64,000 nucleotides of DNA from Siphonobacter aquaeclarae (GTDB taxonomy: Bacteria > Bacteroidota > Bacteroidia > Cytophagales > Spirosomataceae): NCBI RefSeq assembly GCF_900103285.1, contig NZ_FNGS01000002.1:234709-298708 (forward strand), written 5' to 3'. Both the position numbers and the translations under genes were made by a program. This document shows, piece by piece, positions 44,545 to 54,080 of this stretch (position 1 is its first letter; every line of letters starts with the position of its first letter). Under the pieces are notes generated by a model that saw only the letters and a list, made by a program, of their open reading frames with translations, searched no databases and was not told the origin of the DNA.

Positions 44545-45222
44545 ATGAATATCTTCTGGCTGAAAATAGCAATCTGGATCACGACGCTGGGATCGCCGAC
44601 CCAGATCATCAAACGGAACGAAGCCCGTCAGATCGCGGAAAAGGCCTTCCAGGAAAAGAACTATGACCGGGCCATTACCTATTACGAATACCTGGAACGG
44701 ACACAGCTCGTCGTCGATCCCGATATTATCCTGAACCTCGCCCATGCGGCCTTTGCCAAAAAAGACACAGCACTGGCCCGGCAGCAATACAGCCGCCTGA
44801 TGCGCGTACCCAACCCGGGCATTTCGTCTACGGCCCTGAACCAGCTCGGCGTCATCGATTGCCTTTCCGGTGATTCGCTGGCCGCGGAAAACCTCTTCCG
44901 TGACGCGCTGGAACGCAATCCGTCCAACGACCAGGCCCGGTACAATTTTGAGCTCATGCGCCGGTTTCGCCGGGATGTGCCGCCACCGGCTACTCCTCCC
45001 GGAACCCCGCCGCCGACGGGTACCCCGCCCCCGCCGAAAGAATCGGCCGACGTGGCCGTATCGACCCGCCGGGATGAATTCCTCAAATCCCTCAAACAGT
45101 TCAATCTGACAGAAGAACAGGCGATTCGCCTGCTCGAAGCTTCCCATAACCAGGAAATTCAGTACATTCAGCAGCGTCCCCGGAAGGCGGAGAATGTCGT
45201 CGACACCCGGGAAAAATGGTAA
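44545..45222 (+). CDS. batC: TPR protein, BatC-like
   Basis: The ATG at 44545 (MNIFWLKIAIWITTLGSPTQ) gives 225 residues, with an N-terminal hydrophobic stretch that may be a signal or anchor. TPR helices are seen at about 25-130 ('AEKAFQEKNYDRAITYYEYL', 'LNQLGVIDCLSGDSLAAENL', 'FRDALERNPSNDQARYNFEL'), followed by a Pro/Thr-rich linker (~145-165) and a C-terminal helix. This matches BatC, the periplasmic TPR partner of BatB. It starts 8 bp after the batB stop. Confidence 0.8.
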   Translation: MNIFWLKIAIWITTLGSPTQIIKRNEARQIAEKAFQEKNYDRAITYYEYLERTQLVVDPDIILNLAHAAFAKKDTALARQQYSRLMRVPNPGISSTALNQLGVIDCLSGDSLAAENLFRDALERNPSNDQARYNFELMRRFRRDVPPPATPPGTPPPTGTPPPPKESADVAVSTRRDEFLKSLKQFNLTEEQAIRLLEASHNQEIQYIQQRPRKAENVVDTREKW

Positions 45223-45244
45223 CTTCATCTAAATACTAAAAACC

Positions 45245-46423
45245 ATGTCAGCAGTTGTTCTTGTTTCCGCCGTGCGCACGCCGATAGGCAGTTACGCAGG
45301 CGGGCTTTCCTCTTTTCAGGCCACGCAGCTGGGTAGTCTTGTGATCCGCGAGGCGCTTTCCCGGGCGGGTGTTTCTCCCGAACAGGTCGACGAAGTACTC
45401 ATGGGAAACGTCTGCTCGGCCAACCTGGGTCAGGCGCCTGCGCGGCAGGCGGCACTCGGCGCGGGATTACCGCCTTCTGTCCGCTGTACGACCATCAACA
45501 AAGTCTGCGCTTCAGGAATGAAATCTGTCATGCTCGCCGCTCAGAGCATTCAGCTCGGCTATGCGGAGGTGGTGGTAGCCGGAGGAATGGAAAGCATGAG
45601 CAACGTCCCCTACTACATTCCACAGGGCCGTTTCGGGTATAAATATGGCAGCGGTACGCTGGTGGACGGACTCGAAAAAGACGGGCTCCTCGACGCCTAC
45701 GACAAGCAGGCGATGGGCGTTTATGCCGACCGCACCGCGACCCGCTACGGCATCAGCCGGGAAGAACAGGACGCGTTCACGATCCGTTCCTACCAGCGGG
45801 CGGCAGAGGCCACGCGGGACGGACGGTTCGCCGCAGAAATCGTCCCCGTAGAAGTACCACAGAAAAAAGGTGCAGCGCTGGTCATTGCCGAAGACGAAGA
45901 ATATACCAAGGTTCAGTTCGATAAAATACCCTCCCTCCGGCCGGCTTTCGGCGCCGAAGGAACCGTCACCGCGGCGAGCAGTTCGCCCCTGAGCGACGGT
46001 GCCTCCGCCTTCGTACTCATGAGCCGCGAAAAGGCCAATGCGCTGGGACTCACGCCGATCGCCGCTATTCTCGGGTTCGCGGACGCCGAACAGGAGCCGG
46101 AATGGTTTACGACAACACCCGCCCTGGCTGTCCCGGAAGCACTGAAACGTGCGGGACTTTCTGCTGACGAGATCGATTTTTTTGAAGTAAACGAAGCCTT
46201 TGCCGTCGTTCCCCTCGCCTTCTCCCAATTGCTGGGTATTCCGGAAGAAAAACTGAATATATATGGAGGCGCCGTTGCCCTCGGCCACCCGCTGGGCTGC
46301 TCCGGCGCCCGGATTCTGACGACACTCACGTCGGTACTCCGGAACGAAGGAAAACGCTATGGAGTGGCCGGTATCTGCAACGGCGGTGGCGGCGCTTCTG
46401 CCATTGTGATCGAGCGTCTCTAG
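45245..46423 (+). CDS. Acetyl-CoA acetyltransferase (thiolase)
   Basis: The 392-residue protein has the three thiolase signatures: nucleophile Cys88 in '[20 protein letters not shown]', the His region '[18 protein letters not shown]' near 346-363, and the second catalytic Cys in '[11 protein letters not shown]' near 377. Length and motifs fit a biosynthetic or degradative thiolase II (AtoB/PhaA/ThlA type), which interconverts two acetyl-CoA with acetoacetyl-CoA. It starts 22 bp after batC, but a functional link is not expected. Chain-length preference cannot be read from sequence. Confidence 0.93.
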   Translation: MSAVVLVSAVRTPIGSYAGGLSSFQATQLGSLVIREALSRAGVSPEQVDEVLMGNVCSANLGQAPARQAALGAGLPPSVRCTTINKVCASGMKSVMLAAQSIQLGYAEVVVAGGMESMSNVPYYIPQGRFGYKYGSGTLVDGLEKDGLLDAYDKQAMGVYADRTATRYGISREEQDAFTIRSYQRAAEATRDGRFAAEIVPVEVPQKKGAALVIAEDEEYTKVQFDKIPSLRPAFGAEGTVTAASSSPLSDGASAFVLMSREKANALGLTPIAAILGFADAEQEPEWFTTTPALAVPEALKRAGLSADEIDFFEVNEAFAVVPLAFSQLLGIPEEKLNIYGGAVALGHPLGCSGARILTTLTSVLRNEGKRYGVAGICNGGGGASAIVIERL

Positions 46424-46454
46424 TTGGCAAATGCCGCCTCCGTGGTTACTTTTG
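46423..46454 (+). promoter_or_regulatory. Candidate purC promoter
   Basis: GTTG (46423-46426), 20 bp, TACTTTTG (46447-46454) fits the Bacteroidota TTTG-N19-TAnnTTTG promoter with an exact -7 and one -33 mismatch. It begins at the thiolase stop codon and ends 24 bp before the purC ATG. Confidence 0.5.
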
Positions 46455-46478
46455 TCCTTTGCAACTGATCTCAGGCCC

Positions 46479-47420
46479 ATGCCTATCTCGCGAACCGATT
46501 TTCAATTCCCCGGCCAGACAGGCCTTTACCACGGCAAAGTCCGTGACGTGTACTTTTTCGAAGAGACCTTGCTGGCGGTGGCTTCCGACCGGATTTCCGC
46601 TTTTGACGTGATCCTTCCCCGCCCGATTCCCGGTAAAGGACAGGTACTGAACCAGATTGCCGCTCACTTTCTGCAGGCTACTTCCGACATTGTTCCGAAC
46701 TGGCTCCTTGCCGTACCGGATCCGAACGCAAGCTATGGCTGGAAATGTGAGGCCTATGCTGTCGAGATGGTTGTTCGCGGGTACCTCGCCGGCCATGCGT
46801 GGCGTACGTATAAGTCCGGCCTGCGGGTGCTGTGCGGCGTCACCCTCCCGGAAGGACTGAAGGAAAACGACCGCCTGCCGCAGCCCATCATTACGCCGAC
46901 GACGAAAGCGCACGAAGGACACGACGAAGATATTTCCCGGGAAGACATTCTGGCGCGGGGTATTGTTTCGGAAGAAGACTATGTCCAGCTGGAAAAATAC
47001 GCGCTCGCCCTCTTTGAGCGGGGAACGCAGATGGCTGCCGAACGCGGCCTGATCCTGGTTGATACGAAATACGAATTCGGCAAGAAAGACGGGAAAGTAT
47101 ACCTGATCGACGAGATCCATACCCCCGATTCGAGCCGCTATTTTTATGCCGACGGGTACGCCGAACGGCAGACTGCCGGTGAATCGCAAAAACAGCTTTC
47201 AAAGGAGTTTGTACGCGAATGGCTGATTGCCAACGGATTCCAGGGAAAGGAAGGCCAGGTTATTCCGGCGATGTCAGACGAGTGGATCAGCGAAATCACC
47301 AGCCGGTACATCGAACTCTACGAAAAAGTAACCGGAAAGGCATTCGAGCTGTCGGCCGACGAAGACCCGCTCGCCCGGATCGAAGCCAACGTCAGCCGTA
47401 TGCTGGCCTCACACGCATAA
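46479..47420 (+). CDS. purC: Phosphoribosylaminoimidazole-succinocarboxamide synthase
   Basis: I start at the ATG at 46479 (313 residues), since the longer open frame covers the promoter and adds an unrelated segment. Motifs are '[20 protein letters not shown]' near 19-38 (ATP loop), '[20 protein letters not shown]' near 38-57, '[20 protein letters not shown]' near 88, and '[21 protein letters not shown]' style catalytic residues near 190-210 with '[12 protein letters not shown]'. It ligates aspartate to CAIR in purine synthesis, in the cytoplasm. The length is that of the longer PurC class. Confidence 0.95.
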   Translation: MPISRTDFQFPGQTGLYHGKVRDVYFFEETLLAVASDRISAFDVILPRPIPGKGQVLNQIAAHFLQATSDIVPNWLLAVPDPNASYGWKCEAYAVEMVVRGYLAGHAWRTYKSGLRVLCGVTLPEGLKENDRLPQPIITPTTKAHEGHDEDISREDILARGIVSEEDYVQLEKYALALFERGTQMAAERGLILVDTKYEFGKKDGKVYLIDEIHTPDSSRYFYADGYAERQTAGESQKQLSKEFVREWLIANGFQGKEGQVIPAMSDEWISEITSRYIELYEKVTGKAFELSADEDPLARIEANVSRMLASHA

Positions 47421-47448
47421 GTTCAACAACCGGACAACAACGTATCCG

Positions 47449-47895
47449 ATGGAGTATAAAATCGAAAAAAGTCAACAGTACGTACTGATCGACCTCGCAG
47501 AGCCAATAATCGAAGAGGAAACCGCCCAGGGGCTGTCCCGCCTGGTGGCCTCTCTCTGGAAGGAAGGTTACACCAATCTGATCCTGGACCTTAGCAAGGT
47601 CCAGGAAATTGAAACGCCGGGCTTCTCGATCCTGCGCAAGGCGAACGATTTGTGCCTCCGCGACGGAGGACTGTTTGTCGTCGTCTCGAAGGATGACGCC
47701 CTGATCGAAGAACTCGACGAAGCCAAAATCCGGGATCTGACGATCCTTCCCACCACCGAAGAAGCTGTCGACGCCGTTTTCATGAATGAACTCGAAGGCG
47801 AATTCCGGGAGGAGGAAGACGACGAATACGGATTCGGAAACGCGGAGGAAGGCGAAGAAGGCAGCTCTTCCGGCGGATCAGAAGAAGAATACTAA
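47449..47895 (+). CDS. STAS-domain protein with acidic tail (anti-sigma-factor-antagonist-like)
   Basis: The first ~110 residues form a STAS fold: 'YVLIDLAEPIIEEETAQGLS', 'NLILDLSKVQEIETPGFSIL' and 'GGLFVVVSKDDALIEELDEA'. At the usual phosphorylation site (D-S-x-G) it has E-T-P-G-F-S, so Thr near 56 or Ser near 60 might serve, or it may not be phosphorylated at all. The last ~35 residues are almost only Glu, Gly, Ser and Asp. No kinase or phosphatase partner lies nearby. It starts 28 bp after purC and ends at a terminator. Confidence 0.75.
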   Translation: MEYKIEKSQQYVLIDLAEPIIEEETAQGLSRLVASLWKEGYTNLILDLSKVQEIETPGFSILRKANDLCLRDGGLFVVVSKDDALIEELDEAKIRDLTILPTTEEAVDAVFMNELEGEFREEEDDEYGFGNAEEGEEGSSSGGSEEEY

Positions 47896-47913
47896 CGGAG
47901 GTATTCCTCCCCG

Positions 47914-47942
47914 GGGCCGGTCAGTCCGACCGGCCCTCTTTC
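47914..47942 (+). terminator. Rho-independent terminator after the STAS gene
   Basis: GGGCCGGTC (47914-47922) pairs perfectly with GACCGGCCC (47928-47936) around AGTCC, followed by TCTTTCT-like T-rich sequence. Confidence 0.8.
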
Positions 47943-47968
47943 TCCCACGTTCCTGAAAATCAACCCTC

Positions 47969-48922
47969 TTGCATTTCCACGTAACCATATTGGGAACAGG
48001 CTCGGCCACGCCGACGCTGCACCGCCACCCGACGGCGCAATGGGTAATGCACGACCATGATCCGTTTCTGGTTGACTGCGGAGAAGGAACACAGGTGCAG
48101 CTGCTTCGCTACCGCATGCGGATTTCGAAGCTGAAACATATCTTCATTTCGCACCTGCACGGCGATCATTACTATGGTCTGCCGGGTTTGCTGACCAGCA
48201 TGAGCCTTGGCCAGCGGACCGAGCCACTCTACCTCTACGGGCCGCGAGGCCTGGACGAGATCCTGACGACGCATTTCCGGTATTCGGATACGCGCCTGAC
48301 CTATCCCCTTCACTTTCAGGAAACAAACCCCGTCGCGCCGGAGGTGCTGGTTGAAAGTGAGCACCTGACCATCAGCTCCTTTCCCCTGCGTCACCGGATC
48401 GCGTGCACGGGTTTCCTGTTTGCGGAAAACCCCCGCTACCGCAATCTGATCCGGGAAAAAGTACCGGCTGACGCCTCTCATGAAGAGCTTCATGCCCTGA
48501 AACTCGGGCAGGATGTCCGGGACGCGGAGGGAAATATCCGCTTCGCCGCCGATGACTTTACGCTCCCGCCTGCTCCTTCGCGGCGGTATGCCTTCTGCTC
48601 CGATACGCTGTACCTGCCTGAGCTGGCGGAACACCTGGAGGGTGTAGATCTGCTGTACCACGAGGCGACCTTCGGGGAAGAATTACGCGAACGGGCGCTT
48701 CGTACCTACCACTCTACCGCTGCCCAGGCCGCGCAACTGGCCTCGGACGCCGGCGCAAAAGAGCTTCTGCTGGGGCATTTTTCTTCGCGATATAAGGACA
48801 TTCTGCCGTTGCTCGACGAAGCACAGAAAATTTTCCCGTCGACCCTTCTCGCCGAAGAAGGCAGAAGCTTCCCTATCGGCTACCGTACTGATTCTTTGGC
48901 AGATAACCTACTTGACTTGTAG
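47969..48922 (+). CDS. rnz: Ribonuclease Z
   Basis: The frame starts at a TTG at 47969 (residues 'HFHVTILGTGSATPTLHRHP' follow), since no ATG gives the conserved first strand. The 317-residue protein has the beta-lactamase-fold metal motif 'FISHLHGDHYYGLPGLLTSM' near 58-77, 'FLVDCGEGTQVQL' near 30, 'SDTLYLPELAEHL' near 211 and 'LLLGHFSSRYKD' near 270. It matures the 3' ends of tRNAs that, like the three in this window, have no encoded CCA. It stands after a terminator, so it should have its own promoter. Confidence 0.92.
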   Translation: MHFHVTILGTGSATPTLHRHPTAQWVMHDHDPFLVDCGEGTQVQLLRYRMRISKLKHIFISHLHGDHYYGLPGLLTSMSLGQRTEPLYLYGPRGLDEILTTHFRYSDTRLTYPLHFQETNPVAPEVLVESEHLTISSFPLRHRIACTGFLFAENPRYRNLIREKVPADASHEELHALKLGQDVRDAEGNIRFAADDFTLPPAPSRRYAFCSDTLYLPELAEHLEGVDLLYHEATFGEELRERALRTYHSTAAQAAQLASDAGAKELLLGHFSSRYKDILPLLDEAQKIFPSTLLAEEGRSFPIGYRTDSLADNLLDL

Positions 48923-49388
48923 GGTATTTGTTCTCTTCAGGCGGTATTTCCGCCCTTTCCGGACTTTTTCCAAACTTTTTTTTGCAGAACCGCATTTTTT
49001 TTGCCCGAAAAACGAGAAAAACGCGTTTTTGGCATTTTCATTACTCAAAATGTCTATTTTGAAAACCTCTAAAACAAAGATTTAACACTTTCTTAATCTG
49101 AACATGTCATTTTAAAACCTCCTTGTGCATTTATAAAATTTTCAAGATTTGCGTCGATTTATTGATAATATGAAAAAGTATACACGGAATTTCACTATTT
49201 CTTTAAATGCACAGGATTCCAAATTTTATATGGCAATAATGATTTTCGGCCAATTATTTTTTGTAGTATCTTAGTGGACCATTTGAAAATCTGTTGCCGA
49301 TTTCGCTGCGCATACAGGTTTTATTTTGAGATTTGAGACCCCTTCTCATTATCGATTTTTGAATTTTACCGAGCAAACTGTTAGGAAT
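48923..49388. other. AT-rich leader region before gltB
   Basis: This 466-bp gap is clearly more AT-rich than its surroundings and has no convincing reading frame. A short hairpin (GGCGG-TATTT-CCGCC, 48951-48965 region) followed by T-rich sequence may end rnz. Near 49247-49262 'ATTATTTTTTG' resembles a -7 box. The size suggests a regulated promoter with a long leader for the gltBD operon, but I cannot name a binding site. Confidence 0.55.
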
Positions 49389-52300
49389 ATGTCTGACCAG
49401 CCTAACCAGCAGTACCCGGGCCTGTATCGCCCTGAGTTTGAACACGATGCCTGTGGAATCGGCTTTATCGCCAACATGAAAGGCCGCAAGTCCCATCGTA
49501 CTGTTCGAGACGCTATCCAGATTCTGGAGCGTATGGATCACCGCGGAGCGTGTGGTTGCGATCCCAATTCAGGGGACGGCGCCGGAATCCTTCTGCAGAT
49601 TCCGCACGAATTTTTCCTGAAGGTATGTGCCAAGGAAGGCATCAGTCTTCCCATTGCCGGTGACTACGGCGTCGGGATGACTTTCTTCCCGAAAGACGCT
49701 GCTGTCCGGCAGGAATGCAAGGAAGTGATCCACCGGCAGGCGCTGGAACTGGGCCTGGAGATCCTTGGCTACCGTGTGGTACCCGTCAACAATACGGATC
49801 TGCAGGGCGCCGAATCCGGCGCGCAGGAACCCCAGATGGAACAGCTGTTCATCCGGAAGCCCGCACACATTCAGGACAACCTGAACTTCGAACGGAAACT
49901 CTACGTATTTCGTCAGCTCGTGACGCGCGTCGTCAACGAAGCCGTACGGGGTGTGAACGAGAAGTTCTATTTCGCTTCGCTGTCAAGCCGTACCATTATT
50001 TATAAGGGTATGCTCACGACGATGCAGACCCTTCCGTATTTTCTCGATCTGCAAAACGAGTCGGTGACGTCGGCATTCGCCATCGTTCACAGCCGTTTCT
50101 CGACCAATACCTTCCCCGAGTGGAAGCTGGCGCAGCCGTTCCGCTTTATTGCGCACAACGGGGAAATCAATACGGTGAAAGGCAACGTCAGCTGGTTCAA
50201 GGCGACGTCGGCGCTCTTTACGTCCGAACATTTCTCAGACGAAGAACTCAAGATCATCCGCGAAGCGATCTGCCCTCCGGGACAGTCGGACTCCGCCAAC
50301 CTGGACAACGCCATCGAGCTGCTGTACCTGGCTGGCCGTTCGCTGCCCCACGTGATGATGATGCTGATCCCGGAAGCCTGGGACGGCAACGAGCAGATGG
50401 ACCCGCAGCGCAAAGCGTTCTACGAATACCACGCGGCGCTGATGGAGCCCTGGGATGGCCCGGCGTCGATTTCGTTTACCGACGGAAAGATTATCGGGGC
50501 GACGCTCGACCGCAACGGCCTTCGTCCGAGCCGGTTCTGGGTACTGGACGACGACACCGTCATCCTCTCTTCTGAAGCCGGGGTTCTCGACATCGACCAG
50601 TCGAAAGTCGTGTCCAAAGGCCGTCTCCAGCCCGGACGTATGTTCGTGGTGGACATGGAGCAGGGACGTATCATTCCTGATGAAGAACTCAAGGCCTCGA
50701 TCTGTACGGCACAACCGTATGAAAAGTGGCTGAAGAAATACAAGATTACGCTCAACGACCTGCCGGAACCGAAGACGGAGTGGAATACTCCGTACGATAA
50801 GGATCTGATTACCAAGCAGCACGTCTTCGGTATGACGTCGGAAGATATCCGCACGATCCTGACGCAGATGGTTGAAACCGGCAAGGAAGCCCTCGGCTCC
50901 ATGGGTCTCGACACGCCGCTGGCGATCCTCTCTGAGCAAAGCCAGCACCTGAGCCACTACTTCAAGCAGCTGTTTGCCCAGGTAACGAACCCGCCGATCG
51001 ACCCGATCCGGGAGCGTTCCATCATGTCGCTTATCAGTTATGTAGGCGGTTACGGCAACATCCTGAGCGAATCTCCGGCACACTGCAAGGTACTCGAACT
51101 GAAGCAGCCGGTACTCGACAATACCGAACTGGAGAAAATCCGGAACATCGATACCCGTCATTTCACGAACAAGACGGTCTATACGACCTTCCGTGCCAAC
51201 GGTGGCGTCAGCGCGCTCAAGAAAGCACTCAAGCGCATCTGTGAAGACGCCGAGTACGCAGTAAACGATGATTATCAGATCATTACGCTGTCGGACCGGG
51301 GCGTTGACTCCAACCATGCGCCGATTCCTTCCCTGCTGGCGACTTCTGCTGTACACCAGCACCTGAGCCGCAAGGGCCTGCGGGCGAAAGTAGGACTGAT
51401 CGTTGAAGCCGGCGACGTCTGGGAATCGCATCACTTTGCAACCCTGATCGGTTTTGGCGCTGCGGCGGTTAACCCGTACATGGCCTTCGAAACGATTGCA
51501 CACATGCGGGACAAGAACCTCGTTTCTGTTCCTTATGATTTCGACAAGCTCTGTGCGAACTATACGAAGGCGGTCAACGGCGAGCTCCTCAAGATCTTCT
51601 CGAAGATGGGTATCTCGACGCTCCAGAGCTATCAGGGTGCTCAGATCTTCGAAGCCCTCGGGATTGCGAAGGACGTGGTCGATGAATACTTCACCGGTAC
51701 GGTTACCCGGATCGGAGGGTTGGATATTGAAGGTATACAGCGCGAGGTACTGATCCGTCACCACCAGGGTTTCCCGGAAGTACAGGTCGGACCTTCCCGC
51801 CTCGAAGTCGGCGGTGTGTACCAATGGAAGCACCGGGGTGAGTTCCACCTCTTTAACCCGGAGACGATCCACGCGCTGCAGCAGTCGACCAAGAAGAACG
51901 ATTTCGAGCTCTTCAAGAAATATACCAAAGCCATTGACGACCAGACCCAGAAAGCGGCGACGCTCCGCGGTCTGCTCGATCTGAAACTGCTGCCTCAGGC
52001 AGAGTGGCTGAAGGAAGAAGAAGTGGAGTCGATCGAAAAGATCATGACCCGCTTCGCGACCGGCGCCATGTCGTTTGGTTCTATTTCCTGGGAAGCGCAC
52101 TCAACACTCGCAGTGGCTATGAACCGGATCGGCGGCAAGTCGAACACCGGCGAAGGCGGCGAAGATCCCAAGCGTTTCTACACTGTATTTGAAAACGGCG
52201 ACTCCATGAACTCGGCTATCAAGCAGGTAGCTTCCGGCCGGTTCGGTGTCACGATGGAATACCTGACCAACGCGCAGGAACTCCAGATCAAGATGGCGCA

Positions 52301-53993
52301 GGGTGCGAAACCGGGCGAAGGGGGTCAGCTCCCGGGCCATAAGGTAGACGCCTGGATCGGAAAGACCCGTCACTCCACTCCGGGTGTCGGCCTGATCTCT
52401 CCGCCTCCTCACCACGATATTTACTCCATCGAAGATTTGGCGCAGCTGATCTTCGACCTGAAAAATGCCAACCGTCAGGCCCGTATTTCGGTGAAACTCG
52501 TGTCAGAAGCGGGTGTCGGAACGGTCGCGACGGGTGTGGCAAAAGCACACGCCGATCATATCCTCATCGCCGGGCACGACGGCGGTACGGGAGCGTCTCC
52601 CCTGTCGTCGATCCGCCACGCGGGTCTGCCCTGGGAGCTGGGTCTGGCAGAAACGCACCAGACGCTGGTCCGCAACCGCCTTCGCGGCCGGGTGACGATC
52701 CAGACGGACGGTCAGCTCAAAACCGGTCGCGACATCATCATCGCCGCGCTCCTCGGAGCCGAAGAGTTTGGCGTCGCAACGGCCGCTCTCGTGACGATGG
52801 GTTGTATCATGATGCGGAAGTGTCACCTGAATACCTGCCCGGTAGGGGTAGCTACCCAGAACCCGGACCTGCGGGCGCTGTTCAGCGGAGACGCCGACCA
52901 TGTCGTGAACCTGTTCCGTTTCCTGGCTTCTGAAGTACGTGAGTACATGCGGAAACTGGGCTTCCGGACGATCGACGAAATGGTAGGACATGTCGAGCGC
53001 CTGAAAATGCGCGAAGGTGTTCAGAACTGGAAATACAAGACGCTGAACCTCAGCTCTATCCTGTACCGCGACCCGATGTACGACACCGAGCCGATGGTGA
53101 AGGTGGAAGAGCAGGATCACGGGCTGGACGTGCAGCTCGACTGGGCGATGATCGAAGCCGCCAAACCGGCACTGGAAAACGGAGAAGCGGTGACCGGCCA
53201 ATTCCCGATCATCAACGTCAACCGGACGGTCGGAACGATGCTTTCGAACGAAATCACAAAGATTTACAAAGCCAAAGGCCTGCCGGCCGGCACGATTCAC
53301 TATACCTTCCGCGGGACGGCGGGACAGAGCTTCGGCGCGTTCTCGACCAACGGCATGCGCCTGGAGCTCGAAGGAGATGCGAACGACTACGTCGGCAAGG
53401 GCCTCTGCGGAGCGGAACTGGTCATTTACCCCGACCGCAACGCGAAACCGGACTTTGTACCGTCTCAAAACAGCATTGTCGGTAACGTCTGCTTCTATGG
53501 CGCAACGTCCGGTGAAGCCTACATCCGCGGGATGGCCGGTGAGCGCTTCTGCGTCCGGAACTCCGGAGCGAAGGTCGTCATCGAAGGCATCGGCGATCAC
53601 GGCTGCGAGTACATGACGGGCGGGGTGGTTGTTATCCTCGGAAATACCGGCCGGAACTTTGCCGCCGGTATGAGCGGGGGTGTTGCCTATGTCTGGGACA
53701 AAAACAAGGACTTTGCGGGCAAGGTCAACGGCGAGATGGTCACGCTCGAACCGCTGACGGCCGAAGATCACAATATCGTGCGCCTTTTTGTCGAGAAGCA
53801 CCAGCAGTACACCAAATCGGACGTAGCCGAAACGGTACTCGACAGCTGGGATTCCATCGCCGATCAGTTTGTGAAGGTGATGCCGACCGACTTCAAGAAC
53901 GCCCTGGCCGGGAAGGGAATTACCCTCACTGAACAGATCGCGAACAAGGAAGTGGTATACGGAGACTTCGTCGCCGACGTACTGGCGAAATAA
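49389..53993 (+). CDS. gltB: Glutamate synthase (NADPH) large subunit
   Basis: I take the ATG at 49389, preceded by AGGA, giving 1534 residues; the longer frame adds 21 residues without support. A propeptide of 21 residues ends at Cys22 (EHDACGIGFIANMKG), the N-terminal nucleophile of the glutaminase domain. 'NGEINTVKGNVSW' near 260 and the central and FMN domains follow, with 'GEGGEDPKRFYTVFENGDSM' near 920, 'AGHDGGTGASPLSSIRHAGL' near 1060 and the [3Fe-4S] cysteines in 'GCIMMRKCHLNTCPVGVATQ' near 1138. The C-terminal GXGXG beta-helix shows 'GQSFGAFSTNGMRLELEGDA'. It makes two glutamates from glutamine and 2-oxoglutarate together with GltD. Confidence 0.96.
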   Translation: MSDQPNQQYPGLYRPEFEHDACGIGFIANMKGRKSHRTVRDAIQILERMDHRGACGCDPNSGDGAGILLQIPHEFFLKVCAKEGISLPIAGDYGVGMTFFPKDAAVRQECKEVIHRQALELGLEILGYRVVPVNNTDLQGAESGAQEPQMEQLFIRKPAHIQDNLNFERKLYVFRQLVTRVVNEAVRGVNEKFYFASLSSRTIIYKGMLTTMQTLPYFLDLQNESVTSAFAIVHSRFSTNTFPEWKLAQPFRFIAHNGEINTVKGNVSWFKATSALFTSEHFSDEELKIIREAICPPGQSDSANLDNAIELLYLAGRSLPHVMMMLIPEAWDGNEQMDPQRKAFYEYHAALMEPWDGPASISFTDGKIIGATLDRNGLRPSRFWVLDDDTVILSSEAGVLDIDQSKVVSKGRLQPGRMFVVDMEQGRIIPDEELKASICTAQPYEKWLKKYKITLNDLPEPKTEWNTPYDKDLITKQHVFGMTSEDIRTILTQMVETGKEALGSMGLDTPLAILSEQSQHLSHYFKQLFAQVTNPPIDPIRERSIMSLISYVGGYGNILSESPAHCKVLELKQPVLDNTELEKIRNIDTRHFTNKTVYTTFRANGGVSALKKALKRICEDAEYAVNDDYQIITLSDRGVDSNHAPIPSLLATSAVHQHLSRKGLRAKVGLIVEAGDVWESHHFATLIGFGAAAVNPYMAFETIAHMRDKNLVSVPYDFDKLCANYTKAVNGELLKIFSKMGISTLQSYQGAQIFEALGIAKDVVDEYFTGTVTRIGGLDIEGIQREVLIRHHQGFPEVQVGPSRLEVGGVYQWKHRGEFHLFNPETIHALQQSTKKNDFELFKKYTKAIDDQTQKAATLRGLLDLKLLPQAEWLKEEEVESIEKIMTRFATGAMSFGSISWEAHSTLAVAMNRIGGKSNTGEGGEDPKRFYTVFENGDSMNSAIKQVASGRFGVTMEYLTNAQELQIKMAQGAKPGEGGQLPGHKVDAWIGKTRHSTPGVGLISPPPHHDIYSIEDLAQLIFDLKNANRQARISVKLVSEAGVGTVATGVAKAHADHILIAGHDGGTGASPLSSIRHAGLPWELGLAETHQTLVRNRLRGRVTIQTDGQLKTGRDIIIAALLGAEEFGVATAALVTMGCIMMRKCHLNTCPVGVATQNPDLRALFSGDADHVVNLFRFLASEVREYMRKLGFRTIDEMVGHVERLKMREGVQNWKYKTLNLSSILYRDPMYDTEPMVKVEEQDHGLDVQLDWAMIEAAKPALENGEAVTGQFPIINVNRTVGTMLSNEITKIYKAKGLPAGTIHYTFRGTAGQSFGAFSTNGMRLELEGDANDYVGKGLCGAELVIYPDRNAKPDFVPSQNSIVGNVCFYGATSGEAYIRGMAGERFCVRNSGAKVVIEGIGDHGCEYMTGGVVVILGNTGRNFAAGMSGGVAYVWDKNKDFAGKVNGEMVTLEPLTAEDHNIVRLFVEKHQQYTKSDVAETVLDSWDSIADQFVKVMPTDFKNALAGKGITLTEQIANKEVVYGDFVADVLAK

Positions 53994-53998
53994 TACCC

Positions 53999-54022
53999 GG
54001 CGGAGGCCTGCGGGCCTCCGCC
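53999..54022 (+). other. GC-rich hairpin between gltB and gltD
   Basis: GGCGGAGGCC (53999-54008) pairs perfectly with GGCCTCCGCC (54013-54022) around a 4-nt loop, 6 bp after the gltB stop. No T-run follows, so it is unlikely to be a full terminator; it may stabilise the gltB message or lower gltD expression. Confidence 0.6.
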
Positions 54023-54080
54023 CTACTGACAACGATCATCCTTACTGGCTCAAGAGCAGCAGTAACTACTCTTACTTACA

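Noticed and set aside
50235..54032. Long minus-strand open frames over gltB
   Set aside because: They mirror the strongly conserved gltB coding frame and carry no motif of their own.
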